This document shows, piece after piece, positions 34,284 through 43,192 of a DNA stretch of 64,000 bases; position 1 is the first letter of the stretch; every line of letters starts with the position of its first letter. The translations under genes and the position numbers were made by a program. The notes beneath the pieces are model-generated. The model did not search any database. It was not told the DNA's origin and saw only the letters and a program-made list of their open reading frames with translations. This stretch comes from Caballeronia glebae (GTDB lineage: Bacteria > Pseudomonadota > Gammaproteobacteria > Burkholderiales > Burkholderiaceae), in contig NZ_FCOJ02000016.1 in assembly GCF_001545035.1 (NCBI RefSeq), forward strand, positions 1 through 64,000, in the 5' to 3' direction.

Positions 34284-37200
34284 ATGACCGACGATCTGGC
34301 GGCATGGTTAGCGCAGATTGGCCTCGGCGCGCACGCTGCGAAGTTCATCGCGCAAGGGATCGACTGGGACGTGCTCGGAGACCTTTCCGAGTGCGACCTG
34401 AAGGAACTCGGCCTTACACTCGGCGACCGCAAGCGGCTCGCGAAAGGGCTCGCAAAACGGCTCGCGGCGCGGACCGACGCCCACGCACATGCGCACGAGC
34501 GGGTGCGGGATTGCGCAGCCTTGTCTTCGTCGCCTGTACCTGGCGCCATCGAGGCCGAGAGGCGGCAAGTCACAGTCATGTTTGTCGACCTGATCGATTC
34601 GACAGCACTAGGCGAGCGCTTCGATCCCGAGGACATGCGACGCCTTCTGGGCGGCTATCACCGGGCCTGTGCACGCGCGATCGAATCTCATGAAGGCCAT
34701 ATCGCGCTGTATATCGGCGACGGCCTGCTCGTCTATTTCGGCTACCCGAATGCGCACGAAGACGATGCCATACGCGCGGTGCTCGCCGCGCTTGCTGCGG
34801 TCGCGGCGCTTCGCGCGGCTAACGATCACGTCGAAAGCGAATACGGCGTGCGCCTGCACGTTCGTATCGGAATCGAAACGGGACTCGTCGTCGCTGGCGC
34901 AATTGGAGCGGGATCGTCGCTGAATCATCAGGCGATCGTCGGCGAAGCGCCGAATATCGCTGCAAGGCTGCAGGCGCTCGCTCCGCCGGATGGGATCGTG
35001 GTGGGACCGACGGCACAACACCTGATCGAAGGATCGTTCAAACTCGAAGACCTCGGTTGGCGCGAACTGAAGGGCGTCACCGGGCCGGTCCGGGTCCAAC
35101 GCGTCCTTGCACACGCGGATGCGATCGATCGCTTCGAACTCAGGGCGCTCCACGGTGTGACGCCGCTAGTCGGCCGGACTGCGGAACTCGACATGATCCT
35201 GCAACGCTGGAAGCAGAGCGCCGATGGCGAAATGCGCTGCGTGCTGCTGACCGGCGAACCCGGCATCGGAAAATCTCGCGTGCTGCGGGCCCTTTGCGAC
35301 AGCATCGATAAAGACACGCACGAGACCGTTCCGCTGCACTGTTCCGCGTATTATCGCAACAGCCCTTTTTGGCCGGTACTGCGTTGGCTACAACGCTTTT
35401 TTGGCGTCGGCCCCGACGCATCGGACGCGCTGGATACCGAGCGGCTGAAGGCAGGAGTCGCAAGACTCGGCGTCCAGGTCGACGAGACACTTCTGGTTCT
35501 TACGAACTTGCTTGCAATCCCGACAGGCGAGCGGCATCCGGCGATCGACACATCTTCTCCGTCGTTCAAGCGCCGGACACTGGACGTGCTGATAGCCATG
35601 CTCGAAGCGTCGACGCGCGTTCAGCCGGTGCTCGTCGTGGTCGAAGACGCGCACTGGATCGACCCGTCATCCCTTGAGTTCGTTCGGCTCGTGCTCGAAC
35701 AACTCGTTTCCGCCCGGCTGCTGGTATTGATCACGGCGCGGCCGGAATTCAAACCAGACTGGACCTTTCCTCATCTCGTGCAACTCAATCTCGATCGGCT
35801 GTCGCGCCGCGACTGCGTGGCGATGGTCGAGCGGCTGACGGGAGGCAAGCGGCTCCCGGATCTCGTAGTCGATCAGATCGTCTCCAAGACGGACGGCGTA
35901 CCGCTCTTCGTCGAGGAACTGACCAAGGCCGTTCTGCAGAGTGATTTGTTGCAGGATGCCGGCGTTCGATACGATGTGAAAGGCACGCCGCAGACGTTCG
36001 CGATTCCCGACACGCTGCAAGGCTCGCTGCTGTCCCGGCTCGACCGGCTTGAGCCGACCGTCAAGGAAACCGCCCAGATTGCGGCCACAGTCGGACGTGA
36101 GTTCAGCAAGAGGCTGCTTGCGCTGATTGCGTCCCGGTCAGAGAACGAACTTCAGGAGACGCTCGATCGCCTGATCGCAGCCGAAATCGTTGTTCCTGCT
36201 TCAGGGAAACTCGCGGAGGAAGACACCTATTTGTTTCGGCACGCCTTGATTCAGGAGATCGCATATCAATCCCTGCTGCTTGCGCGCCGACGCCAATACC
36301 ACGCGTTAATCGCCGCTGCTCTCGAAGAACATTATCCTGACATCGTTGAGCGCCAACCCGAACTGATCGCGCAGAACTTCGCTGCCGCCGACCTGCCGGA
36401 TCGCGCGATCGGCTATTGGCAGCGTGCCGGGGAACGGGCGCTTGGAGGCGCCGCCTACGCCGAGACGATTGCCCATGTGCAGCGTGGACTTGAACTGATC
36501 GACCGATGCGCCTACGTCGATCGGGATCGTGCGACGCACCTGTTGCCTCTGCTGCTGACAAGAGGCCGGGCGGAACTCCGACTGGCCCAACGCGAAGCGG
36601 TCGTGACCTTCCGCGAGGCGGCTCGAATTGCCCGCGAGCAGAAAATGACGTCGTATCTCGTTCAGGCAGCATTGGACTTCGACACTGCCGAGACCTTCCT
36701 TGAAGGCTCTGGCGACGCATCGCTTTCGCTACTGGAAGAGGCGCTCGCCCTGACTGGCACCGAGGAATCGGTCGAGCGTTGCCGCCTTTTGAGTCGCCTC
36801 GTCCGCACCGTCCATATGACGGGCGCGCGGGAACAAAGCAGCGAATTTGCGCTGGAGGCCGTCGCACTCGCGCGACGCCTGAACGACCTGCCGAGCCTGT
36901 TCGATGCTTTGGCATGCGAATTAATGCATGTGGGCGCGCTCCCGTTGTCCGCGGACAGGTTTTCGGAGCGTGAAAGCGTGTTGCTGGAATTGAGGCAGAT
37001 AGCGGAGAATCTCGGCGATGCGCACACCATCGGTCATGCATGCGCTCGATGTCTTGCCGGCTACCTGGAGATCGGCGAGATCGATCAATTCGAGAGCGCG
37101 CTGGAGCGGTATCGGCAGATTGCCGCCAGCGGACAGCACTTCGTCGACAAATGGTGCGTGACGGGCGCACAGGCGATGCGAGCGATACTCGTCGGCGACT

Positions 37201-37919
37201 TCGCCGAGGCGGAGCACAAGACGCGCGACTCCCTTCAGATGGCCCAGAGCGCCGACGCGAATCTGGCAACCGGTGTCTACGGCATGCAGATGTTCTCGAT
37301 TCGCCGCGAACAGGGCCGGCTCGCCGAAGTGGCGCCGATCTTCAAGCGCCTGATCGACGCGCATTCCGAGGATGCGACATGGCGACCGGGATTCATGTTG
37401 ATCTGCTGCGATCTCGGCTTCGAAGCGCAGGCTCGCGACAATCTCGACCGGCTTGCGGAAGCGGAACAAGGCGTCCCCGTGGACAGCAAGCGGCTGGTCA
37501 CGCTGGCTTACCTGGCGGAGGTGGCTGCGCGCCTGCGGGACCTCAAACATGCGGAGCGCATTTACTCCCTTCTGCTGCCATTCGGCGATCAGGCCGTCAC
37601 GGTTCCGGTCTTTACCCTTTGCTGCGGATCTGCGGCACGGTTTCTCGGCATGCTGGCCCATGCGCTCGGCGACTGGTCGGCCGCGGAACAGCATTTCGAA
37701 TACGCGCTGCACATGGACGAGCGCTTGCGAGCCTGGCCCTGGCTCGCCCATAGCCGGCACGAATACGCGCTCATGCTGGCGGCGCGCAATCGCATCGACG
37801 ACGGAGCACGAGCGCAAGATCTGCTCTCGATTGCGGCGGCCGAAGCCAAAAGACTCAAGATGTTCGCCCTCGTCGAGCGCATTGGTGGCGCGCAGACCGG
37901 CGCAGGGACCCGAAATTAG
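34284..37919 (+). CDS. SAM domain - class III nucleotidyl cyclase - AAA ATPase - TPR signalling protein
   Basis: 1211 residues. A SAM-like domain covers 1-62 (LAAWLAQIGLGAHAAKFIAQG). A class III cyclase domain covers about 92-275, with metal aspartates Asp102 (MFVDLIDST) and Asp146 (YIGDGLLVYF), transition-state Asn224/Arg228 (NIAARL) and Lys263 (ELKGVTGP). A predicted ATPase follows, with Walker A GEPGIGKS at 324-331 and Walker B VLVVVEDAHW near 455. The C-terminal half (about 680-1200) is helical TPR-like repeats. All catalytic residues expected for cyclisation appear present. The architecture is common in rhizobia, Burkholderia and mycobacteria. No input signal is identifiable. Confidence 0.86.
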   Translation: MTDDLAAWLAQIGLGAHAAKFIAQGIDWDVLGDLSECDLKELGLTLGDRKRLAKGLAKRLAARTDAHAHAHERVRDCAALSSSPVPGAIEAERRQVTVMFVDLIDSTALGERFDPEDMRRLLGGYHRACARAIESHEGHIALYIGDGLLVYFGYPNAHEDDAIRAVLAALAAVAALRAANDHVESEYGVRLHVRIGIETGLVVAGAIGAGSSLNHQAIVGEAPNIAARLQALAPPDGIVVGPTAQHLIEGSFKLEDLGWRELKGVTGPVRVQRVLAHADAIDRFELRALHGVTPLVGRTAELDMILQRWKQSADGEMRCVLLTGEPGIGKSRVLRALCDSIDKDTHETVPLHCSAYYRNSPFWPVLRWLQRFFGVGPDASDALDTERLKAGVARLGVQVDETLLVLTNLLAIPTGERHPAIDTSSPSFKRRTLDVLIAMLEASTRVQPVLVVVEDAHWIDPSSLEFVRLVLEQLVSARLLVLITARPEFKPDWTFPHLVQLNLDRLSRRDCVAMVERLTGGKRLPDLVVDQIVSKTDGVPLFVEELTKAVLQSDLLQDAGVRYDVKGTPQTFAIPDTLQGSLLSRLDRLEPTVKETAQIAATVGREFSKRLLALIASRSENELQETLDRLIAAEIVVPASGKLAEEDTYLFRHALIQEIAYQSLLLARRRQYHALIAAALEEHYPDIVERQPELIAQNFAAADLPDRAIGYWQRAGERALGGAAYAETIAHVQRGLELIDRCAYVDRDRATHLLPLLLTRGRAELRLAQREAVVTFREAARIAREQKMTSYLVQAALDFDTAETFLEGSGDASLSLLEEALALTGTEESVERCRLLSRLVRTVHMTGAREQSSEFALEAVALARRLNDLPSLFDALACELMHVGALPLSADRFSERESVLLELRQIAENLGDAHTIGHACARCLAGYLEIGEIDQFESALERYRQIAASGQHFVDKWCVTGAQAMRAILVGDFAEAEHKTRDSLQMAQSADANLATGVYGMQMFSIRREQGRLAEVAPIFKRLIDAHSEDATWRPGFMLICCDLGFEAQARDNLDRLAEAEQGVPVDSKRLVTLAYLAEVAARLRDLKHAERIYSLLLPFGDQAVTVPVFTLCCGSAARFLGMLAHALGDWSAAEQHFEYALHMDERLRAWPWLAHSRHEYALMLAARNRIDDGARAQDLLSIAAAEAKRLKMFALVERIGGAQTGAGTRN

Positions 37920-37976
37920 CACAGGCTATCGCACGGTCTGACGTGCAATGGGCCGTCACTACCCGAGGAGGATGCC

Positions 37977-38234
37977 ATGCCACGCTTCATGATCGAACGT
38001 AATTTTGCGGAACAACTCGAAGTCACGGGCGACAGTGCGGCCACGGTGAAGCGAATCAACGACGAAGAAGGCGTCGAGTGGCTCTTTTCGTTTCTCAGCG
38101 CGGACAAGAAAAAGACTTATTGCCTGTATGAGGCGCCCAATGCCGAGGCCATCCGCGCCGCGGCACGCCGGGCAAATCTGCCGGCGGATGTGATCATCGA
38201 GGTAAGCGACTTGCGGCCGGAAATGTTTAGCTAG
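37977..38234 (+). CDS. DUF4242-like small protein
   Basis: 85-residue protein with a strong GAGGAGG site before ATG 37977. The start MPRFMIERNF and the later KKTYCLYEAPNAEAIRAAARRANLPAD are characteristic of the DUF4242 family (small ferredoxin-like alpha/beta fold, sometimes annotated nickel-binding). It lies 57 bases after the cyclase and may be cotranscribed. Function unknown. Confidence 0.8.
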   Translation: MPRFMIERNFAEQLEVTGDSAATVKRINDEEGVEWLFSFLSADKKKTYCLYEAPNAEAIRAAARRANLPADVIIEVSDLRPEMFS

Positions 38235-38259
38235 ATGTGGTCCGACAGGTTCCTCGATC

Positions 38260-39081
38260 TTATGGCGATGGAATCGGCAGGGACGCTGCACACTGCGCAC
38301 TTTTTTCAAGTTCCGTGAGAAAGCTCGCAATGATCCGCGCAACGTCCGCCGGCGCTTCAAGCGGTGACAGATGGCCGGCGCCCGGAAGAATGTGCATGGC
38401 CGCATGCGGAATGCGAGGCAGCAACTCGGCCTGCAAGGTAGCGACGCGATCCACCTGGTCCAGCTCTCCTGCGATGACGACAGTCGGTACGTCGATCGCC
38501 GCCACCGCTGCGGTAATGTCTTCACGCATCGCGACGTCGGGCCACGCTGCCTTTGCCTGCGGCGCGGCCTTCAGGCTGTCCTCGATCACCTGCTCGCGAC
38601 ACGCAGCGTCGAGCGGCTTCGCGGTGAGCACGTGGTCGATGACGAACTCGATCGATTCGCGTGATCGGTAGGCGCCCGACAGCGTCGCGCGTTCCGCGTC
38701 CGAGAGAAGCATGGGCGATGGTGGCGACGGTGCAACCAGCACGAGACCTTCGAGCCCGTCGGGCCGGCGCGACGCGATGAGCTGCGCGACCTTGCCGCCC
38801 ATCGAATGACCGACGAGCACGTAGCGCCTCAAATTCAGCGCCTTGATGACGCCCTCGGCGTCATCGGCCAGATCGGCGATACGGTAGCCATCCGCGGGTG
38901 CGTCGGAGTCGCCCCAGCCTCGATGATCGGTCGCCACGATGCGATACCGGTCGGATAGACGAGTCGCCACCCTGTCCCACGTGCGGGACGAGCCTCCGTA
39001 GTAGTGCAGGAATACCAGTGCGAGATCTCCGCTGCCTTGCAGCGCGACGTGAATCCGCGTGCCATTCGTCTCGATTTCCAT
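38260..39081 (-). CDS. Alpha/beta hydrolase
   Basis: 273 residues from ATG 39081, preceded by GGAGG at about seven bases. A GTG three codons upstream overlaps that site and is less likely. Nucleophile Ser93 in VGHSMGGK, acid in VIAGELDQVDRV and catalytic His in LPGAGHLSPLE complete the triad. The oxyanion segment is HYYGGSS. Esterase, lactonase and haloperoxidase relatives are too close to separate. It is divergent from a LysR gene that probably controls it. Confidence 0.84.
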   Translation of the reverse strand: MEIETNGTRIHVALQGSGDLALVFLHYYGGSSRTWDRVATRLSDRYRIVATDHRGWGDSDAPADGYRIADLADDAEGVIKALNLRRYVLVGHSMGGKVAQLIASRRPDGLEGLVLVAPSPPSPMLLSDAERATLSGAYRSRESIEFVIDHVLTAKPLDAACREQVIEDSLKAAPQAKAAWPDVAMREDITAAVAAIDVPTVVIAGELDQVDRVATLQAELLPRIPHAAMHILPGAGHLSPLEAPADVARIIASFLTELEKSAQCAASLPIPSP

Positions 39082-39193
39082 TTTGTGCACCTCCGTTTAT
39101 TGGATAAACGAATCGTAGAGGCATGCATCTGATTTGATAATTGCCCGCGGAATGGCGACAGTCGATAATCCTGGTATCGAATCGAGGGAAGAA

Positions 39194-40102
39194 ATGGACC
39201 GGCTAACCAGTCTTGGTGTGTTCGTCGCCGCGGTGGAGGAAGGTAGCTTCGCTGCGGCCGCGCGGCGTTTCGGGCTGTCACCCGCGATGGCGGGCAAGCA
39301 TGTGAGTGAAATCGAGGCGCGACTGAATGCGCGGCTGCTTCAACGAACCACTCGGCGCTTGAGTCTGACGGATACGGGCCAGGCCTACTATGAACGCAGC
39401 AAGCAGATTCTCGAAGCGTTCGACGACGCCAACCGGGAGGCCAGCGATTCCCAAGGTACGGCGCGTGGCGTCCTGCGAATCGCAGCGCCGGTTACGTTCG
39501 GCGCGATGCATCTGGGGCCAGTCGTCGCGCGTTACATTGAAGACCATCCGCAGGTGAATGTCGAAGTGGTTCTCGGGGATCGCTATATCGACCTGCTCGA
39601 TGAAGGCATAGACGTCGCGATCCGGATAGGGCGACTAGATGGCCCGGCACTGGTTACACGACGGATCGCTCCTTGCCGGATGGTCGTATGCGCATCGCGT
39701 GCGTACCTCGAACGGCAAGGGACGCCGCGTAAGCCCGGCGATCTGCTTCAGGCGCCGAGGCTTGTCTTTAGCGAGGCCGTGTCCGCGGGAGACTGGACAT
39801 TGTTCGATGCGAAGAACCGCGCGTTTGTCATCGAAGGACCTTCGCGGATTTCGGCTAATAACACGCAAATCCTGTTGTCCGCCGCGCTCGCTGGCGTCGG
39901 CATTGCGTACGGTCCGACGTTCGTCTTTGGGGAGCATCTGCGGCGCGGTGAGCTTGTCGCGCTGCTGCCGGCCTACCGTGCCACGGAATTAGTGGTCCAG
40001 GCGGTTTATCCAGGCGCACGGCGCATACCGCTTAAAGTGAGGCGGTTCGTCGATTACCTTGCGGAAGCGTTCGGCGATGAACCGCCTTGGGATCGACAGT
40101 GA
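39194..40102 (+). CDS. LysR-family transcriptional regulator
   Basis: 302 residues from ATG 39194 (MDRLTSLGVFVAAVEEGSFAAAARRFGLS) with a GAGGGAAG ribosome site. The helix-turn-helix covers 18-37 (the usual SP position reads LSPAMAGKHVSEIE). The effector domain has GVLRIAAPVTFG and the lysR_substrate pattern of the CrgA/DsdC-like group. It is divergent from the alpha/beta hydrolase, with 112 bases between them. Confidence 0.87.
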   Translation: MDRLTSLGVFVAAVEEGSFAAAARRFGLSPAMAGKHVSEIEARLNARLLQRTTRRLSLTDTGQAYYERSKQILEAFDDANREASDSQGTARGVLRIAAPVTFGAMHLGPVVARYIEDHPQVNVEVVLGDRYIDLLDEGIDVAIRIGRLDGPALVTRRIAPCRMVVCASRAYLERQGTPRKPGDLLQAPRLVFSEAVSAGDWTLFDAKNRAFVIEGPSRISANNTQILLSAALAGVGIAYGPTFVFGEHLRRGELVALLPAYRATELVVQAVYPGARRIPLKVRRFVDYLAEAFGDEPPWDRQ

Positions 40103-40359
40103 AAAGAGTCGGCATCCATCGCCTTCCCGCGCGCTACGGAGCAGCAAACGTTTCCTTACGTCAACGCGCGAAAACATCGACGCAACGCTTTCAGTCAATG
40201 CTTCATTTGTTGAAAGTTTCCTCGGATGAATGTGGCGCAGGCAACATAGCTGTTACAAGTTATTACGGAGAATCCATCCCGTCGTACAAATAAAACAAAA
40301 CGCTTAAAACAGATCGTCTGAAGGCAGCACCATAGCGGCCAAAGACTTACGGGGAAGTC
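40103..40359 (+). promoter_or_regulatory. Upstream region of the curli operon
   Basis: 257 bases between the LysR stop and csgE, visibly less GC-rich than neighbouring genes from about 40200 on. This is where the promoter of csgEFGBA should lie. No confident -35/-10 pair or regulator box was found. There is no csgD-like gene within the window. Confidence 0.4.
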
Positions 40360-41040
40360 ATGCAGCGAGAAAAGAACAACGCGCCCGGCAAAGGGCGGGT
40401 CGTCGCAGTGTGCATCGGGGTTTCAATCATTGCGACGCACGCGAGCGCTCAGGATGCGGAAATGCCGCCGGCCTTGAACGTGAACGTGAACGTGAACGTG
40501 AACGCAACGTCCCAGGCTCAACCGCTCATTTCGCTGCCCAGCACGCCGGCGCCCGGTCCGGTCGGCAACACCACCGCGCTGCCCGCCGCGAATGGCGCGC
40601 CTCTCACGCCGCGCGGCACGGTGAATGCCGCATCGTCGCTCGACAAGAGCGCCACGCTCGCCGGCACGCCGCGCTCGCGCACCGTCGATGTCGAAGGCAA
40701 GCAGTCACTCGACGACGCACTCGGTGGCGTCGTCACCACGGACACGGTGACGCTCGCAGGGCAGGACTTCTACACGTGGTTCGCGCAGACGTGGAGCGCC
40801 ATTCCGCTCTCCGAGCGTTACATCGTCTCGGTGCACGAGCGGCCGTCGCCGCGTTACGGCAGCCTCGTGTGGGTGGAGTACGGTCAGCGTCGCGTGTTCC
40901 AGGCGTTCCTGCCGATTGCCCGCTCGAACGTGAAGCCGATTGCGGAAGGCGCGGCGCAGATCGCGTTTCAGAACGTGATGCAGGCCGACCTGACTCGCCT
41001 GCTGTTCCACGACGCCGACATGGCGACGGACGAACTATAA
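40360..41040 (+). CDS. csgE: Curli assembly factor CsgE with long low-complexity N-terminal extension
   Basis: 226 residues, against roughly 130 in Escherichia coli. The C-terminal ~110 residues carry the CsgE pattern (TVTLAGQDFYTWFAQTWS, VHERPSPRYGSLVWVEYGQRRVFQAFLP). Before it lie a signal peptide ending near ASAQ and about 80 residues rich in Pro, Ala, Thr and Asn, beginning with an Asn-Val repeat encoded by five copies of tgaacg (40475-40504). CsgE is a periplasmic gatekeeper that brings curlin to the CsgG pore. It heads the operon. Confidence 0.85.
   Translation: MQREKNNAPGKGRVVAVCIGVSIIATHASAQDAEMPPALNVNVNVNVNATSQAQPLISLPSTPAPGPVGNTTALPAANGAPLTPRGTVNAASSLDKSATLAGTPRSRTVDVEGKQSLDDALGGVVTTDTVTLAGQDFYTWFAQTWSAIPLSERYIVSVHERPSPRYGSLVWVEYGQRRVFQAFLPIARSNVKPIAEGAAQIAFQNVMQADLTRLLFHDADMATDEL
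40475..40504 (+). repeat. Five tandem copies of tgaacg inside csgE
   Basis: Exact hexamer repeated five times, encoding an alternating Asn-Val stretch after the signal peptide. Such short repeats can change copy number by slippage without shifting the frame. Confidence 0.9.
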
Positions 41041-41098
41041 AAAAAACGCATCATAAAAAATAGATGCAGTAAGGCCAAAAAAATACGGGGAAAACGCA

Positions 41099-41539
41099 AT
41101 GAAAACGAATGCGCTCTTGAAACGCGCGTTGCTCGCTTGCGCGCTTACGCTGCCGGTCATCACGGCCCAGGCCACATCGCTTGTGTATGAGCCGGTGAAT
41201 CCGAACTTCGGCGGCAATCCGCTGAACGGAACCAACTTGCTCAACGAGGCGAACGCACAGAACAAGTACAAGGATCCGTCGACCGCCAGCCTCGGCACGA
41301 GCGGCCAGTCCACGCTCGATCAGTTCAATACGCAGTTGCAGCAGGCGATTCTGTCCCGCGTCGCGTCGTCGATCTCTAGCTCCATCGTCGGCACGGACGG
41401 CACGCTGCATCCCGGCACGATCAACACCGGCAACTTCTCGATTGCGATCACGCAAGTCACCGGCGGCAATCTGCAAGTGACGACGACCGACAAGACCACG
41501 GGTGCCTCGACGACTTTCGTCGTCGGCAACGGCCAGTAA
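41099..41539 (+). CDS. csgF: Curli assembly/transport component CsgF
   Basis: 146 residues with a signal peptide ending near AQA, then the very conserved CsgF start TSLVYEPVNPNFGGNPLNG, which inserts into the CsgG channel. The C-terminal part (FSIAITQVTGGNLQVTTTDK) resembles a curlin-like strand region. Length and order agree with the family. It begins 58 bases after csgE and ends 18 bases before csgG. Confidence 0.93.
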   Translation: MKTNALLKRALLACALTLPVITAQATSLVYEPVNPNFGGNPLNGTNLLNEANAQNKYKDPSTASLGTSGQSTLDQFNTQLQQAILSRVASSISSSIVGTDGTLHPGTINTGNFSIAITQVTGGNLQVTTTDKTTGASTTFVVGNGQ

Positions 41540-41557
41540 CGCGAGCGCCCATACGAA

Positions 41558-42490
41558 ATGAACAAGCAAGCTATCACGACCATCGCGACGCGCGCGGCAC
41601 TGGGCGCCACGATCATGGCAACGATGTTGTTGACCGGCTGCGTCACCACGCCGATGCCATCCGCGGGCAATGCGACGCTTACGCCGCCGACGCGCGTCAC
41701 GCGCGATCTCACGCACCTGCCGCCGCCGAAAGGGCGCATCGTCGCGGCCGTGTACGGTTTTCGCGATCTGACGGGCCAGTACAAGCCGTCGCCGGACAGT
41801 TCGTTTTCGTCGCAGGTGACGCAGGGCGGCGCTTCGTTTCTCGTGAAGGCGATGCGCGATTCCGGCTGGTTCACGCCCGTCGAGCGCGAAAACCTTCAGG
41901 ACCTGCTGACCGAGCGCAAGATCATGCGCGCACTGGAAACGCCGGACGACAGGAAGAACGCGATACCGCAGATCGGCGCGCTGGCGCCGGCGAGCATCGT
42001 GCTGGAAGGCGGCATCGTCGGTTACGACACGAACATTCGCACGGGTGGCGCGGGCGTCGCGTACTTGGGGATTTCCGCGTCGCAGCAGTATCGCGTCGAT
42101 CAGGTGACGGTGAACCTCCGTGCCGTGGATATCCGCAACGGCACGATTCTCAACAGCGTGTCGACGACCAAGACCATCTATTCGATTCAGGTCGATACCG
42201 GCGTGTATCGCTTCATCGGCTTCAAGGATTTGCTGCAGGCCGAAGCCGGCATGACGCGCAACGAGCCGCAGCAGTTGTGCGTGAACGAGGCGATCGAATC
42301 GGCGCTCGTGCATCTGATCGTGCAAGGCGTCGCGAACCAGACCTGGGTGCTCAAGGACATGAAGGACTGGTACGACCCGACGGTGCAGCGCTATCTGCAG
42401 GAAAACCAGGGTTACGCGCAGACGATGGAAGACGTGAACCCGCCGTATAGCCCGGTGAAGATCGATCCGCCGAAGACCATCGGTAGCTAG
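41558..42490 (+). CDS. csgG: Curli secretion channel lipoprotein CsgG
   Basis: 310 residues. A lipobox LLTGC makes Cys28 the probable acylated N-terminus. The following TPPTRVTRDLTHLPPPKGRIVAAVYGFRDLTGQYKPSP is the CsgG hallmark, and FLVKAMRDSGWFTPVERENLQDLLTERKI and ILEGGIVGYD-type segments follow. It forms the nonameric outer-membrane pore for CsgA and CsgB. It is in the middle of the operon between csgF and csgB. Confidence 0.94.
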   Translation: MNKQAITTIATRAALGATIMATMLLTGCVTTPMPSAGNATLTPPTRVTRDLTHLPPPKGRIVAAVYGFRDLTGQYKPSPDSSFSSQVTQGGASFLVKAMRDSGWFTPVERENLQDLLTERKIMRALETPDDRKNAIPQIGALAPASIVLEGGIVGYDTNIRTGGAGVAYLGISASQQYRVDQVTVNLRAVDIRNGTILNSVSTTKTIYSIQVDTGVYRFIGFKDLLQAEAGMTRNEPQQLCVNEAIESALVHLIVQGVANQTWVLKDMKDWYDPTVQRYLQENQGYAQTMEDVNPPYSPVKIDPPKTIGS

Positions 42491-42516
42491 ACCGTCTCAA
42501 CGAGAAGGAGATCAGC

Positions 42517-43047
42517 ATGAAATCAGCGCGTCTGCCCATGCGCACATCGAAACTCGCTCTGTGCGCGGCGCTCGGCGCGGTCGTGTCGCTCGCGGTGTAC
42601 GCGGCGGATCTGTCGTCGGTCTCGGACTTCGGTCCGCCCGAACCGGGCTTCGGCGGTTCGACGCAAGTCGCTCATGTGTCGCAACAGGGCCAGGGTAATC
42701 GTCTCAACGCTATTCAGGCGGGACAAAATGGTTTGATGGCCAATCAGATGGGTATCGCGAACGCGGCGGCGACGGCACAGGTTGGCAACGACAACTGGAC
42801 GGTGCTTCAGCAAAGCGGCGCCGCCAATCTTTACACCGGGTATCAGGCGGGCCAGTACAACCGATCTATCGCGGTACAGAACGGCAGCGGTAACGAAGCA
42901 ACGGTCACGCAGGTCGGGAACTCGATGTCGTCGCAGGTGACGCAGCTCGGCAACAACAACGAGATTTCGATAGTGCAGAGCAGGAACGGCTCAGGGCTGT
43001 CGGTTACGCAGACCGGCGGTGCCCGGGCGGCAGTTCTCATGAAATAG
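42517..43047 (+). CDS. csgB: Minor curlin / nucleator CsgB-like
   Basis: 176 residues with an AAGGAGA ribosome site. A signal peptide ends near VYAA, followed by about five curlin-like Gln/Asn/Gly repeats (QQGQGNRLNAIQAGQNG, AVQNGSGNEATVTQVG, TQLGNNNEISIVQ). The ending GARAAVLMK lacks the last regular repeat and is short and basic, as in CsgB proteins that anchor fibres. It is assigned CsgB rather than CsgA by size, position and tail. Confidence 0.82.
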   Translation: MKSARLPMRTSKLALCAALGAVVSLAVYAADLSSVSDFGPPEPGFGGSTQVAHVSQQGQGNRLNAIQAGQNGLMANQMGIANAAATAQVGNDNWTVLQQSGAANLYTGYQAGQYNRSIAVQNGSGNEATVTQVGNSMSSQVTQLGNNNEISIVQSRNGSGLSVTQTGGARAAVLMK

Positions 43048-43192
43048 GCAGGCGAGGAGACCAGGTAGCACAGTTTGGAAGTGTGGGTGTTGGGGTGTGT
43101 GGGTGGGCAGGACCGGTCGTCAGCGGGGGTTGTCGGCCGTTAGGGTAGCTAATTTATTTGCTTATAAAACATCAAGTCAACGAGGCATAAAA

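Noticed and set aside
43097..43192. Extended N-terminus of CsgA
   Set aside because: It would bury the signal peptide behind 32 residues. The secreted family requires the start at 43193.
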